DNA of 20,481 bases from Xanthobacteraceae bacterium (lineage in GTDB: Bacteria; Pseudomonadota; Alphaproteobacteria; Rhizobiales; Xanthobacteraceae): the NCBI GenBank assembly GCA_030043175.1, contig JASHYD010001419.1, positions 1 to 20,481 on the forward strand. The letters are read 5' to 3'. The notes beneath the pieces were generated by a model. That model was not told the DNA's origin. It was given only the letters and a program-made list of their open reading frames with translations, and ran no database searches. Position numbers and translations under genes: made by a program. Of the stretch, positions 15,926-20,481 are shown piece by piece (positions within the stretch are counted from its first letter, which is position 1; the number at the start of each line of letters is the position of its first letter).

Positions 15926-16147
15926 AGGACAGGATGCGATACGGCCATCCTTGCGCATCTGGCGAGCCCGTCCGGCAAAGTCATTGGCTATGACCGAGCA
16001 CGTCGCCGAGTCGGGTGCGATTCTGGTCGGCAAAGGACGGTGCCTCGCCGGCTCCTGCCGCCTTTCACCGTGACCGATACTCGACCGCAACGCCAACTCT
16101 CGGAGAATTGCCGAGCGCTGCGTCGCGCCGCTGGTTCTCGCTCATAG
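15926..16147 (+). pseudogene. Possible remnant of a PCMT-type methyltransferase
   Basis: The plus frame reads GCDTAILAHLASPSGKVIGYD at 15932-15994. This resembles the SAM-binding motif I region of protein-L-isoaspartate methyltransferases (normally GTGTGYYTAILAHL, then G-V-I/E-D). Flanking sequence in all frames is unrelated, and the frame ends at 16147 with no start visible. The match rests on about 20 residues only. Between it and 16236 I see only the ribosome site of the next gene. Confidence 0.3.
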
Positions 16148-16236
16148 ATCGCGGGCGATTCCTCGCCAGAGATTGAAGGATCCCTCCCGTGTAAGATAAC
16201 GACGCAATCGATCAGCCCCCAGACCGTGAGGAGACT

Positions 16237-17109
16237 ATGACAAAGATAATTCATACCGGCGACGTTACAGTGCAGCGGATTGTGGAGCAGGAGACCGCGT
16301 TCCTGCCAGCGCTGGAGTTCATCCCCGCGCTGACTCCGGAACTGCTTGCGGAGAATCGCCTTTGGATGGAGCCGACTGCCCTCGATTCCAACGGCTGGCT
16401 GATCCTGTGCTTCCAGTCTTATCTCCTGCGCACGCCTAACAACGTCATCCTGGTTGATAGCTGCATTGGTAATGATAAACCACGGCCGAACCGCCCGAAA
16501 TGGAACAACAAGGCCGATGCCGTCTATATGACCGGGCTCGCTGCTGCGGGACTGCGGGTGGAGGATATTGATTTCGTCATGTGCACCCACCTCCATGCTG
16601 ACCACGTCGGCTGGAACACCCGCCTCGAAAACGGACGCTGGGTACCGACTTTTCCGAACGCCCGTTATGTTTTTACCGCCACGGAGTACAACCACTGGAC
16701 TGCGATCAACGCCACGGCGCCGGTCCCTCCGTTCAATGATAGCGTGCTACCGATCGTCGAGGCAAAGCGCGCCGACATGGTGAGCGGCGACCACCACATC
16801 GACGATCTCGTCCGCCTATTACCGACACCCGGGCACACACCCGGCCACACCGCGGTCTACTTCGGGCGCGACGGCGCCGATGGCATCATCAGCGGCGACC
16901 TCATGCATTCACCATTGCAGGCACGATATCCCGAACTGTCGATCGTATTCGATGTCGACCCGGCACAGGCCGCCGTAACGCGGCGCAATTTCCTAGAGCG
17001 CTACTGCGATACGAATACCCTGTGCTGCCCGGCGCACTTTCCGTCGCCATCATGGGGCCGTATCAAGCGCTGGGGTAACGGCTTTAGAAGCGAACCAGCC
17101 GGCACATAA
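16237..17109 (+). CDS. MBL-fold metallo-hydrolase (methyl-parathion-hydrolase/lactonase-like)
   Basis: A 290-aa metallo-beta-lactamase-fold hydrolase. ATG 16237 follows GAGGAG by about 3-5 nt. All dinuclear metal ligands are present with family spacing: THLHADHVGW gives His118, His120, Asp122 and His123; His200 is in PTPGHTPGH; Asp221 is in ISGDLMH; and His267 is in CCPAHFPSPSWG. Asp122 to His200 (78), His200 to Asp221 (21) and Asp221 to His267 (46) are close to organophosphate-hydrolase and AHL-lactonase relatives. No signal peptide is seen, so it is probably cytoplasmic. The likely reaction is hydrolysis of an ester, lactone or phosphotriester; the substrate cannot be told. It is monocistronic, between decayed DNA on both sides, yet undamaged. 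Confidence 0.9.
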   Translation: MTKIIHTGDVTVQRIVEQETAFLPALEFIPALTPELLAENRLWMEPTALDSNGWLILCFQSYLLRTPNNVILVDSCIGNDKPRPNRPKWNNKADAVYMTGLAAAGLRVEDIDFVMCTHLHADHVGWNTRLENGRWVPTFPNARYVFTATEYNHWTAINATAPVPPFNDSVLPIVEAKRADMVSGDHHIDDLVRLLPTPGHTPGHTAVYFGRDGADGIISGDLMHSPLQARYPELSIVFDVDPAQAAVTRRNFLERYCDTNTLCCPAHFPSPSWGRIKRWGNGFRSEPAGT

Positions 17110-17634
17110 GGGATGGCCTCTCAATTGCAGGTCTTCGATTACCACGGCGACCGATCGGGCTAGGCTCCGTGAGATAGCCGCTATCCGGAGCTAAGCTGCA
17201 GCTCGAGGCTTTCATCGATCAACCACCCCTTTTTCAAGCTTTCCTGGAGCGGGCGATCTGCCTATGGCGACGACTTTTCTCGCGGCAATGCACCGTTCCC
17301 GGGCTCGCTCATTGAGATGCCGTCGCAACCGTAGCGTTCAATCGTGAGTGTCTCCCGCCGACCATTAAACCGGTAGTCATGGTCGAACGTGATCTAGCCA
17401 AATGGCGCGACGGCCGCATCCACTGATCTGCGCACGGTCCACGAGAGGCGGGAGTGCCTTACAGCAGAGCCTGGAGCGCAACGTGATGCGGCCATATGCG
17501 CTTGAGATCACCACGGTGATTTCGAAATTGCGGCCGGTCATCGCCTCAGCGCCGTCAGCCAGCTGACTGGGGGCCCCTCATCTGGTGCGCCGCTGCGTGG
17601 GGCTCATGGCGCCCGGCACCCCGGCAAAAACACG
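17110..17634. other. Stretch without intact gene, contains integrase remnant
   Basis: About 525 nt after the MBL gene. The only recognisable content is the tyrosine-recombinase fragment at 17212-17393 on the minus strand. A further minus frame near 17460-17560 (MTGRNFEITVVISSAYGR) looks coding but is not assignable. Confidence 0.5.
17212..17393 (-). pseudogene. Fragment of a P4-type tyrosine recombinase (integrase)
   Basis: Two overlapping minus frames reproduce the N-terminal arm-binding domain of P4-like integrases. The first, from about 17393, reads ITFDHDYRFNGRRETLTIERY then GCDGIS. After a frameshift at about 17310 the second reads NERARERCIAARKVVA then IGRSPAPGKLEK and stops at 17212. 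The family pattern is DYRFNGRRETLTIGRY followed by SLAEARERCIAARK and a GRSPA segment. Neither the N-terminus nor the catalytic R-H-R-Y domain remains. It marks a former integration event. Confidence 0.7.
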
Positions 17635-17820
17635 TCAGCGTTTCTCTCTCCTGCTTCCTTGCAATCGTTGCTCTGCCCGCTGCGCCAAATGCTCGTAGTC
17701 GGCCACGATCTTTTGCAGCATGCGCTTGGTGTCAGGATGAGTGCTGCGCTCAGCAAGCACTCGAATCTCTTTAGCACGGTCGCGCCAGTATTGGGGATTG
17801 GTCAGGAGGTTGGAGGTCAT
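17635..17820 (-). CDS. Small conserved hypothetical protein (YWRDRAxEIR type)
   Basis: A 61-aa protein starting at ATG 17820 (MTSNLLTNPQYWRDRAKEIR). AGGAG lies about 14 nt upstream, a long spacing; a TTG at 17874 is the alternative start. The sequence is helical and charged: VLAERSTHPDTKRMLQKIV, then ADYEHLAQRAEQRLQGSRR. Small proteins with this NPxYWRxRAxEIR...DYExLAxRAE pattern are common in Bradyrhizobium and relatives; their function is unknown to me. It has no partner gene nearby. Confidence 0.72.
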   Translation of the reverse strand: MTSNLLTNPQYWRDRAKEIRVLAERSTHPDTKRMLQKIVADYEHLAQRAEQRLQGSRREKR

Positions 17821-18639
17821 AATAGCCGACGCTTCTCCTGGGGCTGCGTCCGCGCGCCAAGCGTAGGGTGCCAATGTTGCGTATTATTGAGGGCGAACCG
17901 GCCGCATGGCGCAACTGTGAGAAATCCACCCGAGGAACCGCCGCCTCGATCCGTCAAAAGATTCTGCTCTTGATCTCAAAAAGGAATTCCGATGCTTGGC
18001 ATCTGCTCGGTTGCAGCGACTCTCGACATCGTTGGTGGATTTCTTCGTCTGAACGGCCGTTGATTGATCGATTCCGACAGCCCCAAAAAGACCGTCACGA
18101 GGTTATCTGTCGCACGGATGCGTCGCCAAACTGGCCTGGTTTCGGCGCACTCGCTCCAACCTCTACCGGCTCGCTGAGGCGGTCGTTGCAGATTTCTAGG
18201 TCAGGTACGCCACCGGCCTCTCTCACGCAGATACTGCGTTCTATTCCTTCGGTCTTGGTCCAAAAGACATGCAATAGCAACGAGAGCAAATGCTGGAGGG
18301 TTTATTGAGATATGTCTTTCGAGGATGGCACGACAACTTCGACGAATGCGCGCGACAGTGTCATTTTCGTCGTTCACCTCTCTCCCACTCCATGATCGAT
18401 GAAGCACTAACAGTCTGGCTCCATTCGAATAATTGCAGCGCCAAAAATTCCACAGCGTCAATTTTGCCGTCGCAAACATCTTAAATCCCTGCGACATAGC
18501 ACAACCACAATTTCCGATTTTCGATCGCCGCCCTGACACACGGCAGTTCTAGCCCCCCTGGTCGCGATGGGTGGTCATATGTTTCGGCTGAGCGGTCCTC
18601 GCCGCTCCGTCCGCGAACGTGCCGTTCAACTCCTGCCGC
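17821..18639. other. Gene-poor stretch
   Basis: About 820 nt. Overlapping short frames on both strands have no recognised motif or ribosome site. Base composition falls in the second half (about 18270-18490), but nothing identifiable lies there. Confidence 0.45.
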
Positions 18640-19110
18640 GTGGCGCGTCAGCGTCTCCGCCGACGCCTTGCGCTGCTCAGCGATAGAGCTGGCGCATCCG
18701 GCTCGGATAGCGCGGCAAAGTGGCCTTGCTGCATGAACTCCGAAACGACTGCCTGCTGCAGCGTCGCGGGTTGGCGGTCGTTTCAGGTAGTGCGCCGATG
18801 AAAACCCGTCGCAACGTCCGCGGCACCAGAGGCATAGCCGATGCGCAGGCCCGGAAACGGCGCCTTGTTGAGCGTGCCAACGTCGATCACCTGCTCGGAA
18901 TCATCGAGGCTCTGCAGCGACGACAGCGGCGGACCCGAATAGCGAAGCCGCTGGCGTAATCATCCTCGACGAGGCAGGCCCCGCTCTGTCTTGCTCACGC
19001 CAACAGTTGCAGGCGCCGCACCATCGACGTCGCAACGCCGGCCGGAAACTGGCGTGAGGGCGGAACGAGGCTCTTCGACACCCACGGCAGCGGACGCGTC
19101 GGATCGCCCA
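18640..19110 (-). pseudogene. Decayed MocR/PdxR-type PLP-dependent aminotransferase domain
   Basis: Fragments in successive minus frames match the aminotransferase half of MocR-family regulators. In order they are PPSRQFPAGVATSMVRRLQLLA (usually TPSHQFP), VEDDYASGF, SGPPLSSLQSLDDSEQVID, VGTLNKAPFPGLRIGYASG (with the PLP lysine, about 18864-18866), AVVSEFMQQGHFA and RMRQLYR. Between them are at least two single-base losses (in GCGTGAGC after LLA, and in GGCTTCGCTATTCGG) and several stops. The N-terminal GntR-like HTH was not found. The gene is clearly dead. Confidence 0.75.
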
Positions 19111-19426
19111 CTGTGGCCGGTTCAACGAGATGCGTGAGGTCATCAGGCAAAGTCGCACACGGTGACGGTCCTGATTGTAGCATTTTTCGCGCGAATGTGC
19201 CCGACGCTCGGGAGCGCGGCTCGGCAATGGCGCGGTGAATTTCGAGGCGAGGAATTGCCGATCGAACAATTAAAAAATGCGCCGCCAAGGGGAACGACCT
19301 GACAACGCACTTCTCTCGCCTCCGAATCCGCCGCAGTCACCTTTCGCGCCAACGGGCGGAATTCAAAAAGTCCAGCGCTAACTCGAACCAGAGGAACGCG
19401 TCATGCGCTGGGAGGGAGAACCCACG
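19111..19426. other. Stretch without gene
   Basis: About 315 nt between the MocR remnant and the small secreted-protein gene. It may include the lost 5' half of the MocR gene, but I could not recognise any HTH. Confidence 0.4.
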
Positions 19427-19678
19427 TTAACGCGTCGCGGGAACCTGTCGCGGAGCTGGAGCTACGGTCGCGCTTGCCGGTTGTGGGCACGCACCCCAGT
19501 AGCCGAAGCCGCCAGGCGATCCACCGACCCGACCCGGGATGGCCACCGACCCCGATGCGTGCCAGCACTTATTTCCGTTTTGCACTGCCCCAAAGTGGTA
19601 CTCAGCCGTGGCCGGAGCCGATGCCAGCAAAGCGGCAAACGCCGTAATCGCGGCTGCGGAAATCGTCAATTTACGCAT
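19427..19678 (-). CDS. Small secreted protein
   Basis: An 83-aa protein. ATG 19678 is preferred because GGGGAG ends about 7 nt upstream; the ATG at 19684 is too close to it. Residues 1-24 are a clear Sec signal peptide (RKLTISAAAITAFAALLAS, then APATA|EYH). The mature part is about 58 aa: FGAVQNGNKCWHASG, then GGSPGGFGYWGACP, and a Pro/Ala-rich tail (PQPASATVAPAPRQVP). Two Cys could form a disulfide. Similar small N-G-x-x-C-W proteins occur in Bradyrhizobium; the function is unknown. The gene is preceded by an AT-rich block that probably holds its promoter. Confidence 0.72.
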   Translation of the reverse strand: MRKLTISAAAITAFAALLASAPATAEYHFGAVQNGNKCWHASGSVAIPGRVGGSPGGFGYWGACPQPASATVAPAPRQVPATR

Positions 19679-19715
19679 CGTCATTCTCCCCTCAGTGCCA
19701 AACCCAATCGGGTTG

Positions 19716-19818
19716 AATTAAATTTACATAACTAAGATATCTTGAAGATAATATACAGATCAACGATAAATTTATAGACATATCTATTGTATAAAAAGTT
19801 TATCTTAATGAGGTACTT
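19716..19818. other. AT-rich block upstream of the small secreted-protein gene
   Basis: Hand count gives 18 G+C in 90 bases (20%) for 19721-19810, against about 60% around it. It contains the palindrome AAGATATCTT (19734-19743). Such blocks attract H-NS/MucR-like silencers and can also be remnants of inserted DNA. Confidence 0.75.
19734..19763 (-). promoter_or_regulatory. Possible promoter of the small secreted-protein gene
   Basis: Minus-strand TTGATC (19763-19758) and TATCTT (19739-19734) are 18 nt apart. The -10 box lies inside the palindrome AAGATATCTT. In such AT-rich DNA other pairings are possible. Confidence 0.3.
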
Positions 19819-20031
19819 AGCTCGTTCGGTCGCGTCATAGGTCCCAGCCGGATACCCGCGGCACCCCTCGCAATATTGCATTGGTGTTATTCGCCACGCG
19901 CCGAACGCGCATGAGCGAGTTGGCGGGCGCCAGGCCGAATGAAAAGGGCTCAGTGTGCCCCGCCTGACGCTCTGGCGGGCTCGCCAGCACCCCGGGGCCA
20001 CCAGCCTAGCCGGGTGACATCCGCTCGCGCG
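19819..20031. other. Stretch without recognised gene
   Basis: Completes the gap between the small secreted-protein gene and the recombinase fragment. A minus frame ending in the AT-rich block has no known motif. Confidence 0.4.
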
Positions 20032-20274
20032 TCATGCGGTCGAATTTGCCGCGACCGCATTGCCCGATAATGGCCGCTGATCCAGCACAGGCACACGGGA
20101 CGCCTTAGGGTGGAATAAGCTCGAACTCGGACAAGAGCGCCGGGGCGGTATCCTATTGATCGGTCCAGGGCCAGGCGGGATTTCGTGATTCAGAACCATG
20201 CGTAGCTCAGCAGTCTGCCGGAGCTGGATCTTCTGGTTTTCAACCGTCTGCTTGTCGGTACTGACCCGAAACAT
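20032..20274 (-). pseudogene. Truncated serine recombinase (resolvase/invertase) N-terminus
   Basis: The minus ATG at 20274, with GGAGA 8 nt upstream, opens MFRVSTDKQTVENQKIQLRQ. This matches the start of serine recombinases, including the catalytic Ser in RVST and the TVENQ segment. After RQTAEL the family sequence is lost and the remaining ~55 residues are unrelated, so only about 25 residues of the enzyme survive in frame. It is debris of a transposon or invertible element. Confidence 0.65.
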
Positions 20275-20481
20275 ACAACAATCTCCGAGGACACGATCTG
20301 CAGCGACGTGGGCATCTTCGGAGCCGAGGGCGCCTGTCGATCCGGCACAAGAGGCTCGCGTCCGCCATGCCTTGAGTCAAGGAAATGAGCTATCGGACGG
20401 CGGAAGCTGCTGGCGTGTCGGTGCCGCGGATTTTGGCGTTGCGCGCCTTTCGGCGAAAGCGCCGAGCCGGTCGCGGCGTGA
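20275..20481. other. Window end, no recognised gene
   Basis: A plus-strand ATG at 20385 (MSYRTAEAAGVSVPRILALR) stays open to the window edge, so a gene could begin here, but its ribosome site (AAGGA) is weak and about 30 residues are not enough to identify it. Confidence 0.3.

Overview
The window looks like an accessory region of a high-GC alphaproteobacterium, most likely from the Bradyrhizobium/Afipia/Rhodopseudomonas group. This rests on gene character: a Tat-exported type II haloacid dehalogenase, a lone PQQ dehydrogenase, a TM0106-type RecB-like nuclease, a phytase-like secreted esterase and a small YWRDRA-type protein. No rRNA, tRNA or CRISPR array was seen. Intact genes are separated by long gene-poor stretches holding decayed fragments, which is typical of an old genomic island.

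Layout. (1) 0.4-3.3 kb: two exported enzymes on the plus strand, a haloacid dehalogenase and a PQQ-dependent alcohol dehydrogenase. (2) 3.5-6.5 kb, minus strand: an intact RecB-like nuclease of lower GC, and a membrane-anchored formylglycine-generating-enzyme-like gene broken by an inferred 14-nt deletion. (3) 6.9-10.1 kb: a restriction-modification locus. An MT-A70 adenine methyltransferase (+) converges, with a 2-nt gap, on a BglII-family endonuclease (-). Upstream of the endonuclease on the same strand lie an AlpA/excisionase-like HTH gene and a coiled-coil gene. Between those two is a compact control region with a promoter, a 9-bp palindrome and four iteron-like repeats. (4) 11.2-13.1 kb: an atypical SDR oxidoreductase divergent from an MmyB-type regulator; two 10-bp direct repeats 22 bp apart form the likely operator. 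(5) 13.7-15.0 kb: a secreted phytase-like protein whose N-terminus looks like a fusion with a second secreted module. (6) 16.2-17.1 kb: an intact MBL-fold hydrolase. (7) 17.2-20.5 kb: debris, including a P4-type integrase fragment, a MocR aminotransferase pseudogene and a serine-recombinase fragment, with two small genes; one of these is preceded by a 20% GC block.

The best candidate for a functional system is the restriction-modification locus with its HTH gene and repeat-rich control region. The rest reads as unrelated cargo. All identifications come from reading motifs by eye; no database search was run.
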